From Microbacterium sp. lyk4-40-TSB-66 (lineage in GTDB: Bacteria; Actinomycetota; Actinomycetes; Actinomycetales; Microbacteriaceae): DNA of 64,000 nucleotides. The translations under genes and the position numbers were made by a program. Of the stretch, positions 16,994-25,527 are shown in pieces. Under the pieces are notes generated by a model, which saw only the letters and a list, made by a program, of their open reading frames with translations, was not told where the DNA came from and did no database searches. The DNA lies in NCBI RefSeq assembly GCF_030209475.1, contig NZ_JARVRW010000013.1, forward strand, positions 1 through 64,000. The letters are read 5' to 3'. Every line of letters starts with the position of its first letter. The stretch's first letter is position 1.

Positions 16994-17986
16994 CTAGGGC
17001 GCCGGCACGACCGGGATACTCGCGGTCTCGGTCTTCTGCTCCGCCGGGCTGCCGGCATCCATCTTCACCAGCACCACGCCGACGAGGATCAGCGCTCCAC
17101 CGACGAACTGGATCGGCGCGGGCGTCTCACCCAGCAGCAGCCAAGCGAACCCCAGGGCGAAGAGCACCTCGCTGAGGCCGACGAACGAGGCCAACCGCGA
17201 CCCGATCAGCGGCACGGCGATCACGCCGAGCGCGTACCCGAGGGTCGTCGCCACCGCGCCCACCCACAGCAGGGGCAGGATGCCGGGAACCTCGAGGCCC
17301 GCGAGCGCGACCGTGATCGAGGGGGCGGCGAAGGGCAGCACGCCCGTCGCCACGAGCACGCCCATGACGAGCGTGCCCGTGATCAGGCCGCCGGCTGCGA
17401 GGGCGAGGGGCGGGAGGTCGTCTCCCGCGCGGCCCGCGATGACGAAGTACGCCGCCGCGCACACCGCTGCGCAGAGCGCGAAGAGCGTGCCGAGCAGGTC
17501 GAAGCGGGCACCGCTGATGTCGACGACGAGCACCAGGCCCGCCATCGCGACGACCGACCCGACGATCACCGACGTCGACGGCGAACGTCGCGTGCGCACC
17601 CACACCGCGATGACGAGGAGCACGGGCGCGATGTACTGGATGAGCAGGGCCACGGCGACCGGCATGCGCTGCATGGCGGCGAAGTAGAACAGCTGGCATC
17701 CGGCGACCGCGGTGAGGCCGAACGCGGCGATCAGCAGGCCGTGACGGCGGAGGAACCCGCGCTGTCGGCGGACGGCGAGGATGAGCGCAGGCGAGAGCAG
17801 CAGAGCCGCGACCCCCATGCGCACGAGCAGCACCGCCCCGAGCGACCAGCCGCCGTCGAGCAGCGGCTTGACGAACGGCCCGCTGGACGAGAACGCCAGC
17901 GCCGAGGACACGGCGATGAGAAGCCCGGTCACGGCACCGGAGCCGTGGCGGGTGGGACGCGGGAGCGTGAGGGATGACGTCGTCAT
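16994..17986 (-). CDS. EamA/DMT-family transporter
   Basis: About 330 residues with roughly ten hydrophobic segments and the internal duplication typical of EamA (drug/metabolite transporter) proteins. Examples are GLLIAVSSALAFSSSGPFVKPLL at the start and VGLSEVLFALGFAWLLLGETPAPIQFVGGALILVGVVLV at the end, the latter being the classic second-repeat signature. It is an inner-membrane exporter of unknown small molecule. The start is the ATG at 17986; a TTG at 18010 lies in the same frame but falls in a regulatory direct repeat. It is divergent from a CGNR zinc-finger gene, its probable regulator. Confidence 0.85.
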   Translation of the reverse strand: MTTSSLTLPRPTRHGSGAVTGLLIAVSSALAFSSSGPFVKPLLDGGWSLGAVLLVRMGVAALLLSPALILAVRRQRGFLRRHGLLIAAFGLTAVAGCQLFYFAAMQRMPVAVALLIQYIAPVLLVIAVWVRTRRSPSTSVIVGSVVAMAGLVLVVDISGARFDLLGTLFALCAAVCAAAYFVIAGRAGDDLPPLALAAGGLITGTLVMGVLVATGVLPFAAPSITVALAGLEVPGILPLLWVGAVATTLGYALGVIAVPLIGSRLASFVGLSEVLFALGFAWLLLGETPAPIQFVGGALILVGVVLVKMDAGSPAEQKTETASIPVVPAP

Positions 17987-17997
17987 GCGGGGCCTGC

Positions 17998-18057
17998 TGT
18001 CAGGAGTCAAGAGCGTTTACACTCGTGACAGTACGACCTCCCCATGTCAGGAGTCAA
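17998..18057. promoter_or_regulatory. Two direct repeats TGTCAGGAGTCAA flanking a divergent promoter
   Basis: The 13-mer TGTCAGGAGTCAA occurs at 17998-18010 and again at 18045-18057, 47 bp apart. One copy lies just upstream of the EamA start, the other overlaps the ribosome site of the CGNR gene. Between them is TACACT (18018-18023), a -10 box for the CGNR gene. Arrangement suggests an operator pair for the CGNR protein. Confidence 0.6.
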
Positions 18058-18058
18058 C

Positions 18059-18619
18059 ATGGTCTTCATCCGTGACACCGAATTGGTGCTGCGCGCGACG
18101 GTCGAGCTCGTCAACACGCTGCCCCGCACGGACACGAGCGGGGCCGACACGCTCGTGTCGATGGCCGATCTCGACGATTTCGCAGAGCGCCACACGTACA
18201 CCGGTTCACGCGCGCGCGACGATCGCGAGCTCGCCGCGGTGCGCGGCATCCGCTCGCGAATCTACGAGCTGTGGACGGTGGATCGCGACGATGCGGTGCC
18301 GTTGGTCAACGCGATGCTGCGCGACGGGCGCGCGCTCCCGCAACTCGTGCGCCACGACGAGTTCGACTGGCACATCCACGCGTCCGAGGAGTCCGACCAC
18401 CTCGCCCAGCGCATGCTCGTGGAGACGGCCATGGCGTTCGTCGACGTCATCCGCGCCGACGAGTACGCCCGCGTGCGCATCTGCGACGCCGACGACTGCG
18501 GCGGCGTCTACATCGACTTCTCGAAGAACGGCTCGAAACGGTACTGCGACGCCGGAAACTGCGGCAACCGCATGAACGTCAACGCCTACCGCAAGCGCAA
18601 GGCCGAGACGCCGGCCTGA
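18059..18619 (+). CDS. CGNR zinc-finger (ABATE) transcriptional regulator
   Basis: 186 residues. The N-terminal ABATE-type region (about 1-130) is helical. The C-terminus holds the zinc finger CDADDCGGVYIDFSKNGSKR then YCDAGNCGNRMNVNAYRKRK, in which two Cys pairs and the family-defining CGNR are visible. These proteins act as stress- or ligand-responsive regulators. It is divergent from an EamA exporter, which suggests regulator and target. ATG 18059 has AGGAG 5 nt upstream; an ATG at 18044 would add five residues. The ribosome site lies inside one copy of the 13-bp direct repeat, so binding there could also block translation initiation (inference). Confidence 0.85.
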   Translation: MVFIRDTELVLRATVELVNTLPRTDTSGADTLVSMADLDDFAERHTYTGSRARDDRELAAVRGIRSRIYELWTVDRDDAVPLVNAMLRDGRALPQLVRHDEFDWHIHASEESDHLAQRMLVETAMAFVDVIRADEYARVRICDADDCGGVYIDFSKNGSKRYCDAGNCGNRMNVNAYRKRKAETPA

Positions 18620-18628
18620 CCCCCGGCT

Positions 18629-19501
18629 CTACTTCACGAACTCCCGGATGGCGGATGCCGCCGCCGCGGGCGTCTCGTAGTGGATCAGGTGGCCGACGTC
18701 GGGGATCTCCACCAACCGCGCGTCGGGGAACAGCGTCGCCAGATGCCGTTCGGCCTCGATCGGCGTGATGTCGTCCTTCTGCGCGGCGATGAGGAGCGTC
18801 GGCTGCGTGATCCGCGGCGCGAACTCCCGCACATCGTGCGACACGCTCGTCACGAACGCCTCGTGCAGCACGTCGCGGTCGGCGAAACGCGAGAAGTACT
18901 CGTCGTGCTGCTCGTGCACGAACCGCCGCAGCGCGGGGTCGCGTGTCTTGGCCATGGCGTTGCTCATGACGCGCACGATGAGGCCGTTGCGCAGCAGCGC
19001 CTCGCCCACCGGTCGCGGAAGCTTCGCCCCGGCGAGGTAATAGAACACGGCCAGGCGCGTCAGGATGCCGCGCGGCCCCTCCAGCGCGGGCGCGCCGATC
19101 GGATTCACCAGAATGAGCTTCGGCGTCGAGAGCCCGCCGGCCACCGCCGCCGCCGACACGATCGAACCGAACGAGTGGCCGAGCACGATGGCATCCGGAC
19201 TCACCGCCTCGACGAACGCGCGCAGCCACTGCGCGTACGCATCGAGATCGTGCGCACGCCCTTCGAGGGGCGCCGTCTCGCCGAAACCCGGCAGGTCGGG
19301 TGAGACGACCCGGATGCCGCGCAGGTGCGCCACCACCGGATCGAGCCCGTGATGCTCGCCCCGGAAGCCGTGCACGGCGACGATGGTCGTGTCTGCGTCG
19401 TCGTCGCCGTAGACCCAGTACGCCGTCGTCCCCCCGAGAACCTCGACCTCGCGTCGTTCGACGGGGATCGCGGCGAGGAGGTCGGCATAGGGGTTCGGCA
19501 T
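18629..19501 (-). CDS. Alpha/beta-fold hydrolase
   Basis: 290 residues. Alpha/beta-hydrolase core: AVHGFRGEHHGLDP (oxyanion HG), LGHSFGS nucleophile elbow with the catalytic Ser at about residue 133, an acidic residue in AAQKDDITP, and the terminal catalytic His in VGHLIHYETP. No signal peptide, so cytoplasmic. Substrate unknown; esterase or C-C hydrolase type. The ATG at 19501 is 6 nt downstream of a TACACT box, implying a leaderless mRNA. It is convergent with the CGNR gene with only 9 bp between stops, so transcripts probably overlap. Confidence 0.85.
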   Translation of the reverse strand: MPNPYADLLAAIPVERREVEVLGGTTAYWVYGDDDADTTIVAVHGFRGEHHGLDPVVAHLRGIRVVSPDLPGFGETAPLEGRAHDLDAYAQWLRAFVEAVSPDAIVLGHSFGSIVSAAAVAGGLSTPKLILVNPIGAPALEGPRGILTRLAVFYYLAGAKLPRPVGEALLRNGLIVRVMSNAMAKTRDPALRRFVHEQHDEYFSRFADRDVLHEAFVTSVSHDVREFAPRITQPTLLIAAQKDDITPIEAERHLATLFPDARLVEIPDVGHLIHYETPAAAASAIREFVK

Positions 19502-19507
19502 GGGTCG

Positions 19508-19513
19508 AGTGTA
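19508..19513 (-). promoter_or_regulatory. -10 box, leaderless start
   Basis: On the minus strand TACACT ends 6 nt before the ATG at 19501 of the hydrolase gene. Confidence 0.55.
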
Positions 19514-19692
19514 CGAGGGGCCTCCGACATCCGCCTGAGGCGGCGGACTGCGCCAAGGTGACGTCGGCGGCTCCCGCGCTCCCCCCTCGCTGCACTCGCC
19601 GTCGAGCCCTGGCATCGACGCACCCGCCCCGTCAGCCGCGCCGGCCCTCCCCCGTTCCTGTCCCCACCTCCCCCTTCCCGTGCCTCCTCTCC

Positions 19693-19794
19693 GCCGACCC
19701 GGCATCCACCCCCCTTCCCGTGCCTCCTCCCCGGCCGACCCGGCATCCACCCCTCCACCCCTCCTCCCCTGCTCCCCGCCGACCCGGCATCCAC
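19693..19794. repeat. Three imperfect copies of a GCCGACCCGGCATCCAC repeat
   Basis: GCCGACCCGGCATCCAC occurs at 19693, 19734 and 19778, spaced 41 and 44 bp and joined by C/T-rich CCCTTCCCGTGCCTCCTC-like spacers. It fills most of the 336-bp gap 19514-19849 between the divergent hydrolase and exonuclease genes. No gene is seen in that gap. Confidence 0.7.
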
Positions 19795-19837
19795 CCCTCC
19801 GTCTGCGCGCCTCGACGGCGATGTCGGAGCCCCGTTC

Positions 19838-19843
19838 TACGGT
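19838..19843 (+). promoter_or_regulatory. -10 box, leaderless start
   Basis: TACGGT ends 6 nt before the ATG at 19850 of the exonuclease gene. Confidence 0.55.
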
Positions 19844-19849
19844 GACGCC

Positions 19850-20584
19850 ATGACCATGTGGCAGGCCGAGCCGCTCCCCCTCTTCCAAACCCCTGAATGG
19901 GCGCGCCTCATCGGCGTCTTCGATCTCGAGACGACCGGTATCGACGTCGAGAACGACCGCATCGTGTCCGCGCACGTGGGCGTGCTGGATGCCGACGGCA
20001 ACGTGGTCGACGCCCGCGACTGGCTGGCCGACCCGGGCGTCGAGATCCCCGCGGGGGCCGCCGCCATCCACGGCATCTCGACCGAGCGGGCCCGCGCCGA
20101 CGGGGCTCCCGCGCCGCGCGTGGTGGCCGAGGTCGTCGAGGCGCTCGATGCCCTGTTCGCCGCCGGCATCCCGGTCGTGGCCTACAACGCCCCGTTCGAC
20201 TTCTCGATGCTCAAAAACGAGGCGGTGCGCCACGGTATCGCTCCCATCCATGCGCCCTCCCCCGTCATCGACCCGCTCGTGGTCGACAAGACCTACGACC
20301 GATACCGGCGCGGCAAGCGCACGCTGTCGGTCGTCGCCGAGCACTACGCGGTCCCGCTCGATTCCGCGCACGAGGCCTGCGCCGACGCGGTCGCCGCCGG
20401 TCGCCTCGCATTGGCGCTGGCCGAGAAGTTCGGTCCCTGGATGCCCCCTACGCTCGACGAACTGCACACCCGTCAGATCGCGTGGGCACGGGCTCAGGCC
20501 GCGAGCCTCACGGAGTACTTCGTCAAGGTCGGACGCCTGGATGCCACGGCTCCCCCGCTCGACGGGGCGTGGCCGATCCGCTGA
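19850..20584 (+). CDS. DEDDh 3'-5' exonuclease (DnaQ/Pol III epsilon-like)
   Basis: 244 residues of the DnaQ-like exonuclease fold. ExoI is VFDLETTGID (catalytic Asp and Glu), ExoII is around VVAYNAPFDFSML (catalytic Asp), and ExoIII-epsilon is SAHEACADAVAAGRLALAL, with the His-x4-Asp that defines the DEDDh class. It would degrade single-stranded DNA or RNA 3'-5' with two metal ions. It stands alone here, not fused to a polymerase or helicase, so it may be an auxiliary proofreading or repair nuclease. Leaderless start predicted from the -10 box. Confidence 0.88.
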   Translation: MTMWQAEPLPLFQTPEWARLIGVFDLETTGIDVENDRIVSAHVGVLDADGNVVDARDWLADPGVEIPAGAAAIHGISTERARADGAPAPRVVAEVVEALDALFAAGIPVVAYNAPFDFSMLKNEAVRHGIAPIHAPSPVIDPLVVDKTYDRYRRGKRTLSVVAEHYAVPLDSAHEACADAVAAGRLALALAEKFGPWMPPTLDELHTRQIAWARAQAASLTEYFVKVGRLDATAPPLDGAWPIR

Positions 20585-20661
20585 GTGAGGATGCGGGCAC
20601 AAGGAACCGGAGTGATCGCGCTGCATCCTGGTTCTGACGCGTGACCGACTGGAGGGGACCT

Positions 20662-20694
20662 GCGGCCCGATTCACCAGGTGAATCAGGGCCCGC
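20662..20694 (+). terminator. GC-rich hairpin after the exonuclease gene
   Basis: GGCCC-GATTCACC (20664-20676) pairs with GGTGAATC-a-GGGCC (20678-20691), extended by GC/GC at the base, with one bulged A. It lies about 80 bp past the exonuclease stop and before the DUF222 gene. No T-run follows. Confidence 0.45.
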
Positions 20695-20762
20695 ACACGG
20701 GACCCCACCCGACCCGGACCGCGGGTCACGGCCCTGAACGGCTCGATGTCGGAGGTCCCGGA

Positions 20763-20768
20763 TAGCGT
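20763..20768 (+). promoter_or_regulatory. -10 box, leaderless start
   Basis: TAGCGT ends 6 nt before the ATG at 20775 of the DUF222-HNH gene. Confidence 0.55.
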
Positions 20769-20774
20769 TTCGAC

Positions 20775-22565
20775 ATGGACACCCGTGCACCCCTCACCGA
20801 CCGGCCCCGGCCGGTCATGCGGGCATGCGACGGCGTCCCGTGGCCGAGCGACGACGACCTCGAGGCCGAGGCCGAGTGGGCGAAGTGGTTGCAGGAGCAC
20901 CTAGGTCTTCCTCCGATGACGGGGGCCGCGGCGGCCGCCGACGCCGCGCTCTCACCGCGTCGTTCCTCCGCCGATCCGGCCGCCGCGAACGCCACGGTGC
21001 GAGAGGGCGCACCCGAGTGGGCGCCGATCGATGGAGATAGGGCCGCGAGGTCCGACCTCGACGCTCGACTCGGTCACCTCGAGCTGACCGTCGCCGCCCG
21101 CCATCGCGCGGCCGCAGAAGAAGGTCGCGCCATTGCGGCGCTGCTGCGTGACGCCGCGGCCGATCCGACCCCGTGGGTGGGGCCGGATCCGACGCTCGAC
21201 CTGGAGTGGAACGACGCGCGGTGGCGCACGATCGCCGCCGTCCGGCGTGACCGCGCCGATCTGGCGGAGCGAGCCGCCGTCGCCGAGATCGCCGTCCGCC
21301 TTCGCCTCTCCGAGCAGACGGTCCGCGCGCGAGCCGCGAACGTCGAGGTTCTGCAAGAGCGGTGCCCGACGCTGTGGCAGCAGTTCACGATCGGCCGCAC
21401 CTCCGACCGGCACGCGGCCGACGCTGCTCGCCTGGCCGCCTCGTTGCCCCACGACGATCCCTCGTCATGGGCTGCCTTCGATGCGGGCGCGGCTCGGCTG
21501 GCGTCGACGCTCGTGCCCACGAAATTCGCCGTCGCGGCACGAGCGCTCCGTGAGCGCGTGCACGCCGAGTCGCTCGACGCCCGGCATCGACGCGCCGCGC
21601 GTGATCGCGGTGTGTGGATGACCCCTGAACTCGACGGAATGGCCTCGCTGAGCGCGCTCCTGCCCGCAGAGCGTGCGCGCAGCATCATGTCGCGACTCGA
21701 TCGCGCCGCCCGCCACCTGCACGCCGCCCCCGACGAGGAGCGAACGCTGGCCCAGCTCCGCGCTGACGTCCTGGCCGACCTCGTCACCTCGCCACCCGTC
21801 GAGCCGAGTGACGCCGCGGGGCCGCCCGCGCACGCACCTGAGGCTACCGACGATGCCGCCGAGGCTGCTTCCCCGCACCGGTCCGCACGGTCCCGCCGCG
21901 ACGGCGTTTCGTCGACGGCCGACGAACCCGACGCCACCGCCGCCCCGTGCCCGTACCGGCAGCCGCAGCCGCACCGGCAGCGGCGAGATCCACACGACAG
22001 CCGGCCGCCGACGGCCGGCGCATCCGGCAGTGCAGCCGGCCCGCAATGACAGCCGTCGCCCCACAAGCGACGCCATCCGCCGGCCCCACCCACCGGCGCC
22101 ACGGTGGTGATCACGGTCCCCGCGCTGACGCTGCTCGGCGTCGACGAAGAACCCGCCACTCTCGAGGGCTACGGCCCGATCGACCTCGACACCGCGCGCC
22201 GTCTGGCCGGTGAAGCGAGTTCGTGGGTGCGCCTCCTGACACACCCGGTCACGGGCGCTCCGTTGATCCTCGACCGCAAGACGTACCGCGTGCCGGTCGC
22301 TCTCCGCCGGTGGCTCGGCGTCACTTCGCCCACGTGCGTGTTCCCAGGCTGCAATCGCGCCGCTCGCGAGTGCGACCTCGACCACCTCACCGCGTGGGCC
22401 GACGGGGGCACGACCGACACCGACAACCTCGCACCCGAATGTCGACATCACCATCGCCTGCGCCACGAGACCCGGTGGAATCCGTCGCACGATCCTGAGA
22501 CGGGCGACCTCCGCTGGACCTCACCGCTCGGGACCACGTACGAGACCGACCCACCCCCGTTCTGA
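20775..22565 (+). pseudogene. DUF222/HNH endonuclease gene interrupted by an in-frame TGA
   Basis: The frame encodes a DUF222 (13E12-repeat type) helical domain up to a TGA at 22047-22049, then resumes in the same frame to 22565. The downstream part has VVITVPALTLLGVDEEPATLEGYGPID, the usual DUF222-HNH linker, and an intact HNH domain: CVFPGCNRAARECDLDHLTAWADGG ... NLAPECRHHHRLRHE. No frame change is needed, so a single nonsense codon (for example CGA to TGA) in a Pro/Ala-rich linker splits the gene. The halves could also be made separately if GTG 22104 is used. This family is multicopy and fast-evolving in Actinobacteria; its role is poorly known. A sequencing error cannot be excluded. Confidence 0.75.
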
Positions 22566-22674
22566 CTCACCGCGCGCGGAGAGCGAGCACCCCCCTGCCG
22601 CACGTAGCCCGCCCGCCCTTCCTCACGCGGTGAAACCCGCCCAGCGAGGCCTCTGTCTTGCGCCACCCCGGGAA

Positions 22675-22708
22675 CAAGAAAACCCCCCGTCCCGAAGGAC
22701 GAGGGGTT
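22675..22708 (-). terminator. Rho-independent terminator of rpmE2
   Basis: Reading the minus strand, GAACCCC-TC-GTCC/GGAC-GG-GGGGTT forms a hairpin with a tight TTCG-type loop, followed by TTTTCTTG. It starts about 20 bp past the L31 stop codon and is one of the few hairpins here with a real T-run. Confidence 0.8.
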
Positions 22709-22729
22709 CTCGAGCGGTTTCGTTGAAAC

Positions 22730-22981
22730 TCAACGACCGCCGAAGTTCTTGAAGCGCTGGTTGAACTTCTCGACACGACCGGCCGAGTCCATGATGCGCT
22801 GCTTGCCCGTGTAGAACGGGTGCGAGGCGGACGAGATCTCCACGTCGATGACGGGGTACTCCACGCCGTCGAGCTCGATCGTCTTGTCGCTGGAGACGGT
22901 CGAACGGGTGAGGAAAGTGTCGCCCGAACCGAGGTCGCGGAACACGACGGCCTTGTACGTGGGGTGGATGTCAGTCTTCAT
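22730..22981 (-). CDS. rpmE2: 50S ribosomal protein L31, type B (zinc-free form)
   Basis: 83 residues, beginning [20 protein letters not shown], with [30 protein letters not shown] at the C-terminal half. There is no cysteine at all, so this is the C-minus paralogue that does not bind zinc. In related bacteria type-B L31 replaces the zinc-binding form when zinc is scarce, under Zur control. I do not see a convincing Zur box in the ~100 bp upstream. The ATG at 22981 has AAGGAC upstream, and a good terminator follows. It stands alone, with no other ribosomal protein gene nearby. Confidence 0.93.
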   Translation of the reverse strand: MKTDIHPTYKAVVFRDLGSGDTFLTRSTVSSDKTIELDGVEYPVIDVEISSASHPFYTGKQRIMDSAGRVEKFNQRFKNFGGR

Positions 22982-23101
22982 GGAAGGTCCTTTGAGAAGT
23001 GGTGCCCTGGATTCTGCCAGGACGTCAAAGTCTGCGGCGCCGGAGGCACCAACGGAAGAGTCTACCAGGCGCCGACCCGAACGACGATCAGCCGCGACGC
23101 A

Positions 23102-23400
23102 CGGCCCGCCGGCGCCAGATCTCCCGGCTCGACGCCAGACGACTCTCACCGCGTACCGCCCTGCCCCCACCGGCGCCACATCTGCCGACTCGACGCCAAA
23201 CGGCCCTCACCGCGTACCGCCCTGCCCCCACCGGCGCCAGACGAACCGCCCGACGTCAGACGGCTCTCACCGCGTACCGCCCTGCCCCCACCGGCGCCAG
23301 ACGCACCGCCCGACGTCAGACGGCTCTCACCGCGCATCGCCCTGCCCCACCGGCGCCAGACGCACCGCCCGAACGTCAAACGGCTCGTGCCGCGTACCGT
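23102..23400. repeat. 60-bp tandem array spanning the ABC ATPase stop codon (5 copies)
   Basis: Five copies at 60-61 bp of a unit containing CTCACCGCGTACCGCCCTGC, CCCACCGGCGCCAGACG and CGACGTCAGACGG. The copy at the right end overlaps the 3' end of the ABC ATPase gene. On the minus strand the stop-codon position is TGA at 23376-23378 (the real stop), 23316-23318 and 23256-23258, and TGG in the two outermost copies. It fills the 394-bp gap 22982-23375, in which I see no gene. Confidence 0.9.
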
Positions 23401-24158
23401 CCGGCCTCATGGGTCAGGGCGATCTCCAGGCCGAAGGCCGCCGTCAGGTTCTCGGCGGTCAGCGCCTCTCCGAGGGGACCGGATGCCACGACCTCACCGT
23501 CGCGCAGCAACAGCACGTGCGTGAAACCGACCGGGATCTCCTCGACGTGGTGCGTCACCATCACCATCGCCGGCGTCGTGGGCGCTTGCGCGTAGCCGGA
23601 CAGCAGGCCGAGGAGCTCTTCGCGCGCCCCGAGGTCGAGGCTGGCCGTGGGCTCGTCGAGCAGCAGGAGTTCGGGATCGGTCATCACCGCCCGTGCGATC
23701 TGCACGCGCTTCTGCTCGCCGTCGCTGAGCGTGCCGAACGTGCGATCGGCGAGGTGGTCGAGCTTCCACTCGGCGAGCACCCGCAGCGCGCGTCGCTCGT
23801 CGATGTCGTCGTAGTCCTCACGCCAGCGCCCGACGACCGAGAAGGCGGCGGTCAGCACGACGTCGAGCACCGTCTCCTCCGGCGGGACGCGACGGGCCAT
23901 CGCCGACGAAGCGAAGCCGATCCGCGGACGCAGTTCGAACACATCGGTGCGTCCGAGCCGCTCACCGAGGATCGTCACCGCGCCCGACGTGGGGTGCAGT
24001 AGCGTGTCGGCGAGCTGCAGGACGGTGGTCTTGCCGGCGCCGTTCGGTCCGAGGACGACCCAGCGCTCGTCATCCGCGACCGTCCAATCGAGGTGGGACA
24101 CGATGTCCCGACCGTTGCGGCGGACGACGACATCGGAGAACTCCAGCACCTGCGGCAT
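23376..24158 (-). CDS. ABC transporter ATP-binding protein (orphan)
   Basis: 260 residues of a single ABC ATPase: Walker A LGPNGAGKTT at about 37-46, Q-loop region near GFASSAMARR, signature LSDGEQKRV with the less common LSDGE form, Walker B LLLLDEPTASLDL, and switch His in MVMVTHHVEE. No permease or binding protein is adjacent, so partner and substrate are unknown; the YlmA/ModF-like HHVEEIP segment is typical of soluble, permease-free ATPases. Leaderless start at 24158. The C-terminus (GRYAARAV) is part of the 60-bp tandem array that continues beyond the stop. Confidence 0.87.
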   Translation of the reverse strand: MPQVLEFSDVVVRRNGRDIVSHLDWTVADDERWVVLGPNGAGKTTVLQLADTLLHPTSGAVTILGERLGRTDVFELRPRIGFASSAMARRVPPEETVLDVVLTAAFSVVGRWREDYDDIDERRALRVLAEWKLDHLADRTFGTLSDGEQKRVQIARAVMTDPELLLLDEPTASLDLGAREELLGLLSGYAQAPTTPAMVMVTHHVEEIPVGFTHVLLLRDGEVVASGPLGEALTAENLTAAFGLEIALTHEAGRYAARAV

Positions 24159-24164
24159 ACGGCT

Positions 24165-24170
24165 AGCCTA
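24165..24170 (-). promoter_or_regulatory. -10 box, leaderless start
   Basis: On the minus strand TAGGCT ends 6 nt before the ATG at 24158 of the ABC ATPase gene. Confidence 0.6.
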
Positions 24171-24272
24171 GCCGCGCGCGACCCCCGCCCCGGTGTGACG
24201 CGGCGGCTCTGGGGAGAGCCGATCGAGCCCGCCCCGCCCCGGTGGAAAGCTCGGGATCCGGTCGTCGCGACG

Positions 24273-25463
24273 CTACTTCGCCGCGACCTCCGCGTACAGG
24301 GCGGCGGTGGTCTCGGCGATCGCCGCCCAGCTGAAGTCGTCGATGGCCCGCTGACGGCCGGCCTGCCCGTAGGCGCGGGCCTTCTCGGCATCCGTCACCA
24401 CCTCGGTGAGCACGCGAGCGAGATCTGCGACGAACCGCTCGGGATCGACGGGCGTTCCCGTGCCGTCCTGCACCTGCTCGATGGGCACGAGCCGGCCGGT
24501 GACGCCGTCGACGACGACCTCGGGGATGCCGCCGGTCGCCGTCCCCACGACGGCTGCGCCGCAGGCCATCGCCTCGAGGTTCACGATGCCGAGGGGCTCG
24601 TACACCGACGGGCAGACGAACGTCGTGGCCGCGGTGAGGATCGCGCACAGTTCGTTCCGCGGGAGCAGCCGGTCGATCCACACGACACCGTCACGCGTCG
24701 CCTGCAGCCCGCGCACGAGCTCCTGCACCTCTTCCATGATCTGCGGGGTGTCGGGTGCGCCCGCGCACAGGATCAGCTGGACGTCCTCCGGCAGGCGCTC
24801 GGCGGCGCGCAGCAGGTAGGGCAGACCTTTCTGACGCGTGATGCGCCCGACGAACACGACCGAGGGACGTGAGGGATCGATCCCCACCGACGCGAGGAAG
24901 TCGTCATCCGACACCGGATGCCACGACTCGGTGTCGATGCCGTTGTAGATGACGCGCACCTTTGCGGGGTCCAGTGACGGATAGCTGCGCAGGATGTCGT
25001 CGCGCATGCCCGAGCTCACCGCGACGACGGCGGCGGCGTTCTCGTAGGCGGTCTTCTCGATATAGCTCGACACCGCGTACCCGCCGCCGAGCTGCTCGGC
25101 CTTCCACGGCCGCAGCGGTTCGAGGCTGTGGGCGGTGACCACGTGCGGGATGCCGTGCAGGAGGGATGCCAGATGCCCGGCGAAGTTCGCGTACCAGGTG
25201 TGCGAGTGCACGACGTCGGCACCCGCGACGTCGGAGACGATCTCGAGATCGGTGCCGAGGGTCTGGATCGCGCCGTTCGCGGAGGCCAGTTCGGCCGGCA
25301 CACCGTAGGCGGTGGTGTCGACCTCGTCGCGCGGAGCGCCGAAGGCGCGAACCTGCACCTCGGTGCCCTCGGAACGCAGCGCCTTCACCAGTTCTGTGGC
25401 GTGGACCCCGGCTCCCCCGTAGATCTCCGGCGGGTACTCCTTGGTCACGATGTCGACGCGCAT
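24273..25463 (-). CDS. glgA: Glycogen synthase, actinobacterial GT4 type
   Basis: 396 residues of a GT4 (GT-B fold) glycosyltransferase. MRVDIVTKEYPPEIYGGAGVHATELV at the N-terminus, HSHTWYANFAGHLASLLHGIPHVVTAHSLEPLRPWK in the acceptor domain, and VGRITRQKGLPYLLRAAERL with CPSVYEPLGIVNLEAMACGAAVVGT in the nucleotide-sugar domain. In Corynebacterium the same protein is the ADP-glucose-using glycogen synthase, and in mycobacteria GlgM uses ADP-glucose to make maltose-1-phosphate. Divergent from glgC with 76 bp between starts, so substrate supply and use are co-located. A leaderless ATG at 25463 is predicted. Confidence 0.92.
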   Translation of the reverse strand: MRVDIVTKEYPPEIYGGAGVHATELVKALRSEGTEVQVRAFGAPRDEVDTTAYGVPAELASANGAIQTLGTDLEIVSDVAGADVVHSHTWYANFAGHLASLLHGIPHVVTAHSLEPLRPWKAEQLGGGYAVSSYIEKTAYENAAAVVAVSSGMRDDILRSYPSLDPAKVRVIYNGIDTESWHPVSDDDFLASVGIDPSRPSVVFVGRITRQKGLPYLLRAAERLPEDVQLILCAGAPDTPQIMEEVQELVRGLQATRDGVVWIDRLLPRNELCAILTAATTFVCPSVYEPLGIVNLEAMACGAAVVGTATGGIPEVVVDGVTGRLVPIEQVQDGTGTPVDPERFVADLARVLTEVVTDAEKARAYGQAGRQRAIDDFSWAAIAETTAALYAEVAAK

Positions 25464-25470
25464 GAGACGA

Positions 25471-25476
25471 ACCGTA
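25471..25476 (-). promoter_or_regulatory. -10 box of glgA, leaderless start
   Basis: On the minus strand TACGGT ends 7 nt before the ATG at 25463. Confidence 0.55.
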
Positions 25477-25527
25477 GTACAGGCCACGGCGCGCCGTACA
25501 CGTGTACCTGCATCCCCCCGTGACCCC

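Noticed and set aside
17986..18010. TTG at 18010 as start of the EamA gene
   Set aside because: It falls inside a 13-bp direct repeat that looks regulatory, and the ATG at 17986 fits the family N-terminus.
22750..23040. Zur box upstream of the type-B L31 gene
   Set aside because: Expected from biology, but no convincing AT-rich palindrome is visible in the upstream region.
23102..23400. Five regular ~60-bp repeats considered as a CRISPR array
   Set aside because: Copies are contiguous with no unique spacers, there are no cas genes, and the array overlaps a coding 3' end.
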